Shown here: positions 53,478-61,958 of the stretch, piece after piece
Layout of the letters: the number at the start of each line of letters is the position of its first letter
Numbering within the stretch: the stretch's first letter is position 1
Origin: Curtanaerobium respiraculi
Lineage (GTDB): Bacteria > Actinomycetota > Coriobacteriia > Coriobacteriales > Eggerthellaceae
Assembly: GCF_024609215.1 (NCBI RefSeq)
Contig: NZ_JANIPD030000042.1
Location: 41,739-105,738 of the forward strand
Length of the DNA stretch: 64,000 nucleotides
Reading direction: 5' to 3'
Made by a program: the position numbers and the translations under genes
Notes under the pieces: model-generated
What the model was told of the DNA's origin: nothing
The model's input: only the letters and a program-made list of their open reading frames with translations
The model's database searches: none

Positions 53478-54419
53478 ATGAAGGAAACCAAACTTCCCAA
53501 GATCGCACTCGGAGCCTGGGCGTGGGGCGACGACGGCACGTTCGGCACCAAACTTGACAACGAAACGCTCCGGGACGTCTTCGACACCGCCATGGACGCC
53601 GGGCTGAACCTGTGGGACACGGCCTACGCCTACGGCATGGGAACGTCCGAAAAGGCGCTCGGCAAACTGCTCGCCGCCCGTCCGCGCGAGAGCTACCTGG
53701 TCTCGGACAAACTCACCCCGCAGTGCATGGACGCCTCCGCAGCAAACCCCGTCGCGGACATGTACGGTATGCAGCTTGGCCTGCTGGGAGTCGAGAGCAT
53801 GGACATTTACTGGATCCACAACCCCTTTGGTGCGCCCAGCTGGACCACGAAGCTCGCAGAGTACCTGGAAGGGATGGACAACCCGCCCGTGATTGGCGTC
53901 TCGAACCATAGCCTGGCCGAGATCAAGCAGGCAGACGAAATCCTGAAGCAGCACGGGCTGAAGCTGGGCGCCGTGCAGAACCACTTCAGCCTGCTCGAGC
54001 GCTCGAGCGAAAGCGGCGGTATCCTGGATTGGTGCAAGGAAAGCGGCGTGGCCTTCTGGGCCTACATGGTGCTCGAGCAGGGGGCCCTCTCCGGGAAGTA
54101 CGACGCGGAGCACCCCATGCCCGCAGGGTCGGACCGTGCGGCGGTGTACAATCCCGTGCTCGGCGAGATCGGGAAGCTCAACTCCGTGCTCGCCGAGGTG
54201 GCGCAGGCCCACGGCGTGTCGGCGGCCCAGATCCCGGTAGCATGGGCCATCGCCAAGGAGACGGTCCCCATTGTGGGCGTGACCAAGAAGTCGCACGTGG
54301 AGGACGCCGCAAGGGCGGCGGCGGTGGAGCTCTCCTCCGACGAGATGGCGAAGATCGAGCAGACAGCAGGCAGCTTGGATCTGAATCTTGTTCGCTACTG
54401 GGAAAAGAGGATGGACTGA
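53478..54419 (+). CDS. Aldo/keto reductase
   Basis: This 313-aa NAD(P)H-dependent oxidoreductase has the (alpha/beta)8 pattern with GLNLWDTAYAYGMGTSEKAL (catalytic Asp and Tyr), LVSDKLTP (Lys) and the cofactor-binding IVGVTKKSHVEDAARA. It is under a MerR-type promoter, divergent from the MerR gene, and followed after 32 bp by a flavin reductase. It probably detoxifies or ferments an aldehyde or quinone; the substrate cannot be read from sequence. Confidence 0.93.
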   Translation: MKETKLPKIALGAWAWGDDGTFGTKLDNETLRDVFDTAMDAGLNLWDTAYAYGMGTSEKALGKLLAARPRESYLVSDKLTPQCMDASAANPVADMYGMQLGLLGVESMDIYWIHNPFGAPSWTTKLAEYLEGMDNPPVIGVSNHSLAEIKQADEILKQHGLKLGAVQNHFSLLERSSESGGILDWCKESGVAFWAYMVLEQGALSGKYDAEHPMPAGSDRAAVYNPVLGEIGKLNSVLAEVAQAHGVSAAQIPVAWAIAKETVPIVGVTKKSHVEDAARAAAVELSSDEMAKIEQTAGSLDLNLVRYWEKRMD

Positions 54420-54451
54420 GCCGCAAGACACTGATTCGAAAGGAACTCTTC

Positions 54452-55009
54452 ATGAGCAAGAAGAACATCGGAAGCAAGCTGGCCCTGTACCCCTGTCCCG
54501 TTGCCGTGATCGGCACCATCGCCGAGGGCGGCAAGCCCACGTGGACGCTGGTCGCCCACATGGGGATCATGGGGCACGACCACGTGATGGTGAGCCTCGC
54601 CCAACCGCACTACATCAACTCCTTCATCAAAGAGAACGGGGCTCTATCCATCAACGTTGTGGACGAAGGCTGGGTTGCTAAAGCCGACCTTTGCGGCATG
54701 GTGAGCGGCAACACGCAGAGCAAGTCGGACTTCTTCACGTGGACCGCAGGCGATGCGGGAGCCCCCGTCGTCGACGACGCTAAGCTCGTCATGGAGTGCA
54801 GCGTTGAGGACGTCTACGGCACAAAGGGCTTCGACAACTTCATCTGCGCCATCGCCAACACGTACGCCGACGAGGCGATTCTCAACGACAAGGGCAAGCC
54901 GGACTACGACTCGTTCGAGCCGGTCCTCTTCGAGATGCCCAACTACAATTATGAGAAATCTGGCGGCGTTCTCGCCCCTTGCCTGAGCTTCGCGAAGGAC
55001 GGCGAGTAG
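54452..55009 (+). CDS. Flavin reductase-like protein (FMN-binding split barrel)
   Basis: This 185-aa protein matches the flavin reductase-like/flavoredoxin family (CPVAVIGTIAEGGKPTWTLV, then MVSLAQPHYINSFIKENG). Such proteins bind FMN and reduce small substrates or carry electrons. AAAGGAA precedes ATG 54452, in a leader (GAAAGGAACTCT) almost the same as that of the truncated relative at 50643. It is co-transcribed with the aldo/keto reductase. Full length, unlike the 50643 copy. Confidence 0.9.
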   Translation: MSKKNIGSKLALYPCPVAVIGTIAEGGKPTWTLVAHMGIMGHDHVMVSLAQPHYINSFIKENGALSINVVDEGWVAKADLCGMVSGNTQSKSDFFTWTAGDAGAPVVDDAKLVMECSVEDVYGTKGFDNFICAIANTYADEAILNDKGKPDYDSFEPVLFEMPNYNYEKSGGVLAPCLSFAKDGE

Positions 55010-55236
55010 CCAAGCCCGCGACACGGCTTTCGCCTATTGCGGGGCGCTATTGGGTGATGCCGGAGATGCGCGAGGGCTTCACGCGAATCGTTCCCCTCTA
55101 CCGGACTCGCGCGGATAGGTCGGCTTTCAAGCGACAACGTTTCGAGGTTAGGCGTGTGCGACAGCCGAGGTTCGAGTCATTCTCTGCCCCTTTGCACGTT
55201 TGATTCGGAGCAGAGCGCCCCAAATTAAACGTACGC

Positions 55237-55288
55237 GTTAAGCCTCGCTAAGGCGCGGTAAGCGCAAAACCAGCGAAATGCCCACAAT
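55237..55288 (+). repeat. Dispersed ~52-bp repeat, copy 2
   Basis: GTTAAGCCTCGCTAAGGC and TAAGCGCAAA repeat the pattern of 47990-48041. This copy ends 42 bp from the stop of the MazF-like toxin gene. Confidence 0.55.
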
Positions 55289-55330
55289 CTTGTCGAGATG
55301 CCGTTCCAACAGTTGGCGCGGCAAGCCGGT

Positions 55331-55669
55331 TCAGCGGGTGATCTCCGCGAGAATTGCCTTTATGGCCGCGATGTCGGAATCGGCGAGTCTGCCGATTCGT
55401 CCTGCCATTCCCAGGTAGCCGGGAGGAATCTCGGCGATGCGGTCGAAACGCGCGATCGATGGCTTGTCGAGACCCGCTGCCCCCCACTCGCGCAGGGGGT
55501 AGTCGTGCGCGAGCGAGAGCTTGTTGGATGAACTCGTCACCATTGCGACGAGCGACCCGTCGGCACGCGCCGCGAGCACGATGACCGGACGGAACTTGTA
55601 ACCGCGCCCTTCCGGGAAGTCGAAGCGGGCATGCCAGACCTCCCATGGCTGGGGCACCCGGTCACTCAT
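55331..55669 (-). CDS. MazF/PemK-like toxin
   Basis: This 112-aa protein has the compact beta-barrel pattern of PemK/MazF endoribonucleases: an N-terminal GEVW-like PWEVWHARFDF, PVIVLAARAD, and SIARFDRIAEIP in the second half. The family cuts mRNA at specific short sites. It starts inside the end of the antitoxin gene (8-bp overlap), and has no separate promoter. Family assignment by pattern is fairly good, activity untested. Confidence 0.72.
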   Translation of the reverse strand: MSDRVPQPWEVWHARFDFPEGRGYKFRPVIVLAARADGSLVAMVTSSSNKLSLAHDYPLREWGAAGLDKPSIARFDRIAEIPPGYLGMAGRIGRLADSDIAAIKAILAEITR

Positions 55670-55940
55670 CGCCGTCGTCCCATTCCGCGGGGAGCACGGC
55701 GACGCCCTCGGCGTTCAGCGCTGGCTTGTAGGCGAGCGCAGCGACGGCGTCGTAGGACGGCGCCTCTGGGCGAAGGTCGAAGGGCAGCCCGCCGACCTCG
55801 ATGGACTTCACGAGGAACGTGTTTATCGCGTCGTTGAGGCTCAGGCCCCATCGGGCGTAGACCTCGGCCGCCTGGGACTTGATCTCGTCTGACGTCCTCG
55901 TCTTGATCTCCGCACGCCTCGGCACTGCTGCTGTCGCCAT
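55662..55940 (-). CDS. RelB/DinJ-family antitoxin
   Basis: This 92-aa antitoxin has a ribbon-helix-helix domain (AEIKTRTSDEIKSQAAEVYA, then LSLNDAINTFLVKSIEVGGL) and an acidic C-terminus that would wrap the toxin. DinJ antitoxins usually pair with YafQ/RelE toxins; here the partner is a MazF/PemK-like protein. GGTGATG lies before ATG 55940. A perfect palindrome follows in the promoter. Confidence 0.88.
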   Translation of the reverse strand: MATAAVPRRAEIKTRTSDEIKSQAAEVYARWGLSLNDAINTFLVKSIEVGGLPFDLRPEAPSYDAVAALAYKPALNAEGVAVLPAEWDDGDE

Positions 55941-55965
55941 GTGGCATCACCCTTTCAGTACCCAT

Positions 55966-55988
55966 ATTGTACCCGTAACGGGTCCAAT
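55966..55988 (-). promoter_or_regulatory. Palindromic toxin-antitoxin operator
   Basis: ATTG-t-ACCCGT and ACGGGT-c-CAAT are symmetric around one central base (23 bp). It lies 25 bp upstream of the DinJ-type antitoxin and is the expected binding site of its ribbon-helix-helix domain. Confidence 0.72.
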
Positions 55989-56113
55989 ACACAATATTTC
56001 TTCAGGACGCTAATCTGCCCGGCTCGTCCTCCACTGGCTCTTGGGGTGCGTCGTGGGGTTGAGCGAGGTTCCGGCCCCGCCCGTTCTCGCGCCTCAGCAC
56101 GCAACAGACTATC

Positions 56114-56320
56114 AGAGAAATGGACCGCGCGCCCGGCTCGAACCGCTCCCAGATCGCGCGGACGCTCGGAATCAGCCGCAACACGGTCGGCAAGCCGAGC
56201 AGCATTCCGCAGAGGTTGAGGAAGGCGGCATGCCCGACCTCGCCGCCAACCAAATCCCCTTCTCCATTAAGGAACTCGAGAAGATGCTCGATACGCCCAA
56301 GGGGAACGTCGCAGGCTAAC
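56114..56320 (+). pseudogene. IS21 IstA-like HTH fragment, frameshifted
   Basis: The frame reads REMDRAPGSNRSQIARTL then GISRNTVGK, close to the N-terminal HTH of IS21-type IstA transposases (EMDRxGxSNREIARxLGVSRxTVxK). After a frameshift it reads IPFSIKELEKMLDTPKGNV and ends at a TAA. Nothing of the catalytic domain remains. It lies in a ~860-bp stretch (55941-56800) with no intact gene. Confidence 0.45.
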
Positions 56321-56390
56321 CCACACAACTGGTCTACTGGGACATTGTATGCGGTGCGCTACTCGCGCTCTTGTTCGGGTTTGGTTTATG

Positions 56391-56594
56391 TCACAGCAGA
56401 CGATGAGTTCGACCCCGATCGCCACTGCACGATTCTGTTGTCTCGATCGAGTCGGCATTCAGTGAGTTCACTGCTGCGGTTGCCTCGTCAAGCCTGGCGG
56501 TATATTCGCTCTGGACCTGCTGCAACGCTGCTTTCCGATCATCAACTGAATCTTTATGGCAATCAGCGCATTGCTGGTAGAGAGCTTCGTTCAT
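56391..56594 (-). pseudogene. Multihaem cytochrome (NrfA-like) C-terminal fragment
   Basis: This 67-aa frame has a haem-binding CADCHKDSV (CxxCH) followed by a helix RKAALQQVQSEYTARLDEAT. This resembles the last haem and long helical segment of pentahaem nitrite reductase NrfA-type cytochromes. No signal peptide, other haems or operon remain, so it is only a fragment. The neighbouring frames up to 56800 may be further debris. The match is by eye and uncertain. Confidence 0.4.
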
Positions 56595-56800
56595 GCCAAC
56601 GCTTTAGAAGACGTGCGTAGTGTACTGTGCGCATACCATATTCCAATCTGAGGACTCCACGTTCCCCTTGGCTGCAGCTTCTTTCACCCAGGTCTTGACA
56701 ACAACAGCCTTGCCCGGTGTATCCCCATGGCGCGAATAGCAAGCAATACTCATGGTCATATATTGAACGCATCCATAACGCCCATCCTCCGGGAAGCGCA

Positions 56801-58291
56801 CTACTGCCGATAGTAGCTCAGGAAGTCGCTCAGCCGTCCCATGGCGTTTTTCAGCACCTCCACGCGCGGCAGGTACACCACGCGGAAATGGTCGGGGCTC
56901 TTCCAGTTGAAGCCGCTACCCTGCACGATGAGCAGCTTCTTGTCCTTCAGCAGGTCGAGCGCGAACTGCTCGTCGTTTACGATGTTGAACTTCTTCGCGT
57001 CCAGCTTCGGGAACATGTAGAAGGCGGCCTTGGGTTTCACCACGCTGACCCCCGGGATGTCCTTGAGCGCGTTGTACACGTATTCGCGCTGCTCGTAGAT
57101 TCGACCGCCCGGCACTAGGTAGTCCTTCACGCTCTGATGCCCCCAAAGAGCCGTCTGCACGATGGACTGCGCGGGCACGTTGCTGCACAGGCGCATGTTG
57201 GATAGCATGTTGATGCCCAAGATGTAATCCTGGGCGATCCGCTTGTTCCCCGAGAGTATCATCCAGCCGATGCGGAACCCGGCGATCATATGGGATTTCG
57301 AAAGCCCGCTGAACGTGATGCAGAACAGGTCGGGCGCGAGACTCGCGATGCTGACATGCTCCTCCCCGTCCATGACCAGGCGGTCGTAGATCTCGTCGCT
57401 GAATATGATGAGCTGATTCTCGCGCGCGATGTCGACGATTTCCTGCAACACTTCGCGCGGGTACAGGGCGCCGGTGGGGTTGTTGGGGTTGATGATGACG
57501 ATCGCCTTGGTGCGGCTGGACACTTTTTTGCGAATATCATCCATATCCGGATACCAATTCGCCTGCTCGTCACACAGGTAATGCACGACGTTGCCGCCCG
57601 CCAGCGTCGCGCAAGCCGTCCAGAGCGGATAGTCGGGCGAAGGGATCAGAATCTCGTCGCCATTGTCGAGCAGCGCCGACATGCACAGGTTGATCAGCTC
57701 GCTGACGCCGTTGCCCGTGTAGATATCCCCCATGTGCACGTTGGGAAGATGCTTTATCTGGGAGTACTGCATGATGGCCTTGCGTGCGGAGAACAGGCCT
57801 TTGCTGTCCGAATATCCTTCGCAATCCGTCAGCTGGCGCGCCATGTCGTGCACCACCTCGTCGGGTGTGCGGAAGCCGAATGGCGCGGGATTGCCGATGT
57901 TGAGTTTCAGCACATGGGTGCCCGCCTCCTCCATGCGGTTCGCCTCATCGACGACCGGACCGCGCACGTCGTACAGAACGTTGTCCAACTTGGAGGATTT
58001 TTTGAATGTGCGCATGGAGGTGCCTTTCGAATGTTCATGTTCGACCTTGGAAGATTGAAGAAGCGTGTCATTCGCTTCCCCCAGCAACCATTCCGCGGTG
58101 GTGCCCAACACTTCGGCGAGGAATTCCATCATGGCGGGCCGCGGTAGGGTCTTTCCGCCCACATATTGACTGAGCTGGCTTTTCCCCAGTTTCACGCCCT
58201 GCTCTTCGGCGAGGCGCAGCACATCGACCTGTTTGAAGCCCCGCTGGATCATGATCTGATTGAGCCGTTCGGAAAATGAACTCTGGACCAT
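56801..58291 (-). CDS. XRE-HTH domain fused to AlaA-like aminotransferase
   Basis: Residues 1-75 are an XRE-type HTH (VDVLRLAEEQGVKLGKSQLS). From Met93 onward is a complete fold-type I aminotransferase (MRTFKKSSKLDNVLYDVRGP), like alanine-synthesising AlaA of about 404 aa, with NPNNPTGALYP, SDEIYDR and PLP lysine (about 331) in SGLSKSHMIAGFRIGW. An AAAGG lies eight bases before Met93, so a free aminotransferase may also be made. It is divergent from the thioredoxin-reductase-like gene. This is not a GntR-type MocR protein. Confidence 0.92.
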   Translation of the reverse strand: MVQSSFSERLNQIMIQRGFKQVDVLRLAEEQGVKLGKSQLSQYVGGKTLPRPAMMEFLAEVLGTTAEWLLGEANDTLLQSSKVEHEHSKGTSMRTFKKSSKLDNVLYDVRGPVVDEANRMEEAGTHVLKLNIGNPAPFGFRTPDEVVHDMARQLTDCEGYSDSKGLFSARKAIMQYSQIKHLPNVHMGDIYTGNGVSELINLCMSALLDNGDEILIPSPDYPLWTACATLAGGNVVHYLCDEQANWYPDMDDIRKKVSSRTKAIVIINPNNPTGALYPREVLQEIVDIARENQLIIFSDEIYDRLVMDGEEHVSIASLAPDLFCITFSGLSKSHMIAGFRIGWMILSGNKRIAQDYILGINMLSNMRLCSNVPAQSIVQTALWGHQSVKDYLVPGGRIYEQREYVYNALKDIPGVSVVKPKAAFYMFPKLDAKKFNIVNDEQFALDLLKDKKLLIVQGSGFNWKSPDHFRVVYLPRVEVLKNAMGRLSDFLSYYRQ

Positions 58292-58307
58292 AGGCGCTTC
58301 TTTCTCT

Positions 58308-58368
58308 AGTTCAATTTAGAAGCGTATTTTGAACTTATCACCGTTCGATTGCAAGATCAAATTGAACT
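58308..58368. promoter_or_regulatory. Three AGTTCAAWWT sites in divergent promoter
   Basis: AGTTCAATTT (58308-58317), its variant in reverse TTTTGAACTT (58327-58336) and AAATTGAACT (58359-58368) lie between the HTH-aminotransferase and thioredoxin-reductase-like genes. Repeated half-sites in both directions suggest control of both genes by one regulator, most simply the XRE domain of the fusion. Confidence 0.6.
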
Positions 58369-58422
58369 TTCCATACATGCTATTATTCTCCCCGTTACTC
58401 GAAAAACCAGGGGAGGAGACCT

Positions 58423-59286
58423 ATGGAACGTTTCGACATCGCGATCATCGGCACAGGTCCTGCGGGACTGGAAGCCGCCATTACTGCGAAGGTGCGCAAC
58501 AAGAGCATCATCCTGTTCGGCAGCGCGCAATCGAGCGAGAAGGTGCGCAAGGCGCATTCCATCCGCAACTACCTGGGCCTTCCCCATATCAGCGGTGGGG
58601 ACATGCAGAAGACGTTCCTCGACCATGCGCTCTCCATGGGAGCCGAGATCTCCGACGAGCAGGTGACACTCGTGTTTCCGCAGGAAGGTTTCTTCAGCCT
58701 GCAGACGAGCAAGGGGTTCTACGAGGCCGAAACCGTCATCCTGGCCTCCGGCGTGGCTCCCGCGAAGACGTACCCGGGCGAAGAGGAATTCCTCGGGCGC
58801 GGCGTGAGCTACTGCGCAACCTGCGATGCGGCGCTGTACCACGGGAAGGTCGCCGCGGTCATCGCGACGAGCCCCGATGAGGAAGCGGAAGCGGATTTCC
58901 TCTCCGAGTTCGCCGACAAGGTGCTCTACTTCCCCCTGTATAAGGGCGATGTGCATGTGAGGGACTCCATCGAGGTTCATCGCGAGAGGCCGCTGGAGAT
59001 CACCGGCCAGACGAAAGTCGCCACGCTGGAGACGGACGGCGGCAGCCATCCCGTGGACGGGGTTTTCATCCTGCGGGAGAGCGTCTCCCCGGGGCAGCTG
59101 GTGCCCGGATTGGAGATGGATGGCAACCACGTGAAGGTCGACCGCTCGATGGCGACCAACGTCGAGGGGCTGTACGCCGCAGGCGATATCACGGGAACGC
59201 CATACCAGTACATCAAGGCCGCCGGCGAAGGCAATGTCGCCGCGCTTGCCGCCGCAACATTGATCGACGCCCGCAAGCGCGCATAG
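58423..59286 (+). CDS. Thioredoxin reductase-like flavoprotein without NADPH motif
   Basis: This 287-aa flavoprotein has the N-terminal FAD motif GTGPAG (10-15), the redox pair Cys131-Ala-Thr-Cys134 and the C-terminal FAD contact YAAGDITGTPYQ. The middle domain (about 141-205) lacks the GGGxSAxEE and HRR motifs for NADPH and is short. Such a pattern is known in ferredoxin-dependent and other flavin thioredoxin reductases. GGGAGGAG precedes the ATG. It is divergent from the HTH-aminotransferase. Confidence 0.88.
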   Translation: MERFDIAIIGTGPAGLEAAITAKVRNKSIILFGSAQSSEKVRKAHSIRNYLGLPHISGGDMQKTFLDHALSMGAEISDEQVTLVFPQEGFFSLQTSKGFYEAETVILASGVAPAKTYPGEEEFLGRGVSYCATCDAALYHGKVAAVIATSPDEEAEADFLSEFADKVLYFPLYKGDVHVRDSIEVHRERPLEITGQTKVATLETDGGSHPVDGVFILRESVSPGQLVPGLEMDGNHVKVDRSMATNVEGLYAAGDITGTPYQYIKAAGEGNVAALAAATLIDARKRA

Positions 59287-59620
59287 CCCCGCGCCCCCGA
59301 CGTTTCATATCGCTGCGTTTCGAAGCGGCCGGCGGTCTCGCGATCGTCAGCCGCTTCCCGTTGCTCGCCCCTTCCCCGTGTCGCAGGCGAATCAGGGAGG
59401 GCATATCTTTCGGGCGCAAGGCGGCGAGGGGGCATGCCGCTGGAGGGTCTCGTCGCTCGCGGCCAGAAGGCCGGCTTTTTGCAAGATACGCGCATATGTG
59501 AATCCTGAAGAGCCATGGTGATGAATCCTAAAGGCGGACAGCGGGCATCGGATTAAATAGTCTAAAATTTTGTTATATTTACTCTTTATTTTTTATTATG
59601 TTTGAGTACAATATTTCGAA
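59287..59620. other. Intergenic region, A/T-rich promoter at right end
   Basis: Most of it is GC-rich and empty apart from a weak hairpin GGCC-AGAA-GGCC followed by TTTTT (about 59460-59480) that may end the upstream gene. From 59552 it turns A/T-rich; TACAAT at 59607-59612 is a good -10 only eight bases before the next ATG. Confidence 0.45.
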
Positions 59621-59935
59621 ATGGACTACTCAAACGCACCAGGCACGGATCTCGTGGATCTGTTCACGTCCGACGCATACCGCTTGCTGCACCTGCTCGT
59701 GCAGCTGCAGGAGCGCACATTGGATGGGAGGCGAATCCGCGAGAGCCAGGAAGAACTCGCTGAACTCTTCCACGTGAGCAAGGGGAAATTGAACCCCCTC
59801 ATGCAGGCGTTGGTTGCGTCGGGGTGCATACAGAAGTACCGCGCGCGCAGCGGATACGTGGTGACCCCCCTTGGCTTGCGAGCGGATAAGATCCTCAGCG
59901 GTTTAGATACGACGGCAAGGCGGGAAATCGATTAG
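59621..59935 (+). CDS. Small winged-helix regulator-like protein, possibly leaderless
   Basis: This 104-aa protein has a winged-helix pattern: RIRESQEELAELFHVSKGKL, then LMQALVASGCIQKYRARSGYV. No ribosome binding site precedes the ATG. The -10 TACAAT ends eight bases before it, so transcription probably begins at or near the A of the start codon. The family is not identified and its target is unknown. Bases 59936-60233 after it hold no gene that I can support. Confidence 0.72.
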   Translation: MDYSNAPGTDLVDLFTSDAYRLLHLLVQLQERTLDGRRIRESQEELAELFHVSKGKLNPLMQALVASGCIQKYRARSGYVVTPLGLRADKILSGLDTTARREID

Positions 59936-60233
59936 ATCGCCCCAGCGGCAAGAGCGCAGAAGCACAAGGGAGCACTCCGATGATAGTTCCTCGAAAACGT
60001 GTTTTCACCAGCAGAAATGCAAGCCTGCATGCAGAGCCGCTCTGTCCGCTGTACACCACGAAGAGCGGGTTCCAAAGCCTCTGCGGGACGCATCTCAACC
60101 CGCCTTCCTGGTTGTTCGAGATCCAGACGAAGGCAATCGGCAGAGCGTCGGGCCAGAACGACCGCGGAGCATATCCCAACTGAAGCGCGCCCCTTGGGCG
60201 CATCCGCTCGACGGCGACGCTGCCCGCCGATGA

Positions 60234-60716
60234 TCACAACTCGTCCGTATCGAGCCAGATGGTGAAGGGCCCGTCGTTCACCAGGCTCACCGCCATGTCG
60301 GCACCGAATTCCCCGACGGAGACGGCACCCATATCGCGCAGGGCGACCGCGCAGAAATAACGGTACAGATCTCCCGCATGGGCAGGGTCGCCTGCGTCCG
60401 CGAAGCTGGGGCGATTCCCCTTCCGGCAGTTTGCGAACAGGGTGAATTGGGAGACTATCAGCACCTCGCCGGCGACATCGCCCAACGCAAGGTTCGTGCG
60501 CCCTTCCCCATCGGCGAATATGCGCATCTTCGAGATCTTGCGCCACAGCCTGTCCGCTTCCGCCTCGCCATCGCCCTTTCCAACGCCGAGGAAGATCACG
60601 AATCCGCGCCCTATGCTGCGCCTCGGCTCCCCCTCGATCAGTCCGTCGAATGTGCCGGACGTAGCATCTTGGATCGCAACTTCCGCTTGCGATACCCGCT
60701 GAATCAAAGCGCGCAT
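60234..60716 (-). CDS. dtd: D-aminoacyl-tRNA deacylase
   Basis: Dtd removes D-amino acids (and glycine) from mischarged tRNAs. The 160-aa protein has the cross-subunit active-site motifs SQFTLFANCRKGNRPSF and NDGPFTIW, and begins MRALIQRVSQAEV as usual. An insertion of about ten residues near position 20-35 is slightly longer than average. It lies 37 bp after ilvE on the same strand and may be co-transcribed. Confidence 0.95.
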   Translation of the reverse strand: MRALIQRVSQAEVAIQDATSGTFDGLIEGEPRRSIGRGFVIFLGVGKGDGEAEADRLWRKISKMRIFADGEGRTNLALGDVAGEVLIVSQFTLFANCRKGNRPSFADAGDPAHAGDLYRYFCAVALRDMGAVSVGEFGADMAVSLVNDGPFTIWLDTDEL

Positions 60717-60753
60717 GGGCTGCTCATTCCAAAGACAGGCCTGCCGTTCACCG

Positions 60754-61788
60754 TTAGTCGATCGTCACGACCCAGCCTTCGGGTCCCTCGATCTCGCCCG
60801 CTTGGATGCCGGTGAGCGTTTCGCGCAGCTTCGTCATCACGGGACCGGCCGCCTCCATGCCGCTTATCTCGATGACCTCGTCGCCTTTCGTGATCCTGCC
60901 GACAGGGCTGATCACGGCCGCGGTGCCGCAAAGCCCCGCTTCCACGAAGTCGCCGTTCTCGACCTCGCTGAACTTCACCGGCCGCTCATCGACCTTCATG
61001 CCCAGGATGTCGCGCGCCACCACGACCAGGCTGCGCCGCGTGATGGACGGTAAAATCGAATCGGTATGGCTCTGGGGAACGACCAGCGTGCCCTCCCTGT
61101 TCACGAATATGATGTTGGCGCCGCCCGCCTCCTCCACGTAGGTGCGGCTCTGGGAATCCAGGTACAGGTTCTCGGAAAACCCGTTCCTATGCGCCTCCAC
61201 GTTGGCCTGCAGGCTCATGGCGTAGTTCAACCCCGCCTTGATGTTGCCGGTGCCGCGCGGTGCCGCGCGATCGTACTCGCTCACGCAAATGCTGATGGGC
61301 ACGGCACCACCCTTGTAGTACGGCCCCACAGGCGTGACCAGGATGCGGAACTGGTACTCGTCAGCCGGCTTCACGCCGATCACGATGCCGGTGGCGAACA
61401 TGAGGGGGCGGATGTAGAGCGTGGCCCCGCTGCCGAACGGCGGCACCCACGCCTCGTTCGCCTTCACGACCTGCTTGACCGCCTCCACGAATTTTTCCTT
61501 GGGGAAGGGCGGCATGCACAGGCGTTCAGCCGTGTTGTACATGCGCTCGGCATTCAGGTCGGGGCGGAAGCAGGTGATGCGCCCGTCCTCGGTAGTGTAG
61601 GCTTTCAGACCTTCGAAGCACTCTTGGCAATAGTGCAGAATACCCGCGCATTCGCTCAGGGTGACGGAGTGATCGGCGGTCAGGCCGCCCTCTTCCCATG
61701 CGCCGTCTTTCCAATTGCACACGTAGCTGTAATCGGTGGGCATGTAGCTGAAGCTCAGGTTTGCCCAATCCAGGTCTTTCTTTTCCAT
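60754..61788 (-). CDS. ilvE: Branched-chain amino acid aminotransferase
   Basis: IlvE is a fold-type IV PLP enzyme that transaminates valine, leucine and isoleucine or their keto acids. The 344-aa sequence shows QECFEGLKAY, the PLP lysine in GTGNIKAGLNYA, and EEAGGANIIFV with the C-terminal phosphate-binding GTAAVISPVG. No T-box or leader is visible upstream. It precedes dtd. Confidence 0.95.
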   Translation of the reverse strand: MEKKDLDWANLSFSYMPTDYSYVCNWKDGAWEEGGLTADHSVTLSECAGILHYCQECFEGLKAYTTEDGRITCFRPDLNAERMYNTAERLCMPPFPKEKFVEAVKQVVKANEAWVPPFGSGATLYIRPLMFATGIVIGVKPADEYQFRILVTPVGPYYKGGAVPISICVSEYDRAAPRGTGNIKAGLNYAMSLQANVEAHRNGFSENLYLDSQSRTYVEEAGGANIIFVNREGTLVVPQSHTDSILPSITRRSLVVVARDILGMKVDERPVKFSEVENGDFVEAGLCGTAAVISPVGRITKGDEVIEISGMEAAGPVMTKLRETLTGIQAGEIEGPEGWVVTID

Positions 61789-61958
61789 GATGCCTTCCTT
61801 CCGAGCGCGTCACGTGCATCGGAAAGGATTGTACAACTTTAGTCGGGTGGAGTGGATGAAATGCTCGGTACGGCCACAATGCACGCGCCTTTCACCATCG
61901 CGATGAATCATGTTGCCGCATCGGATACGCCGCCGCGCCGCGCCTCGTGGGCGGACGT

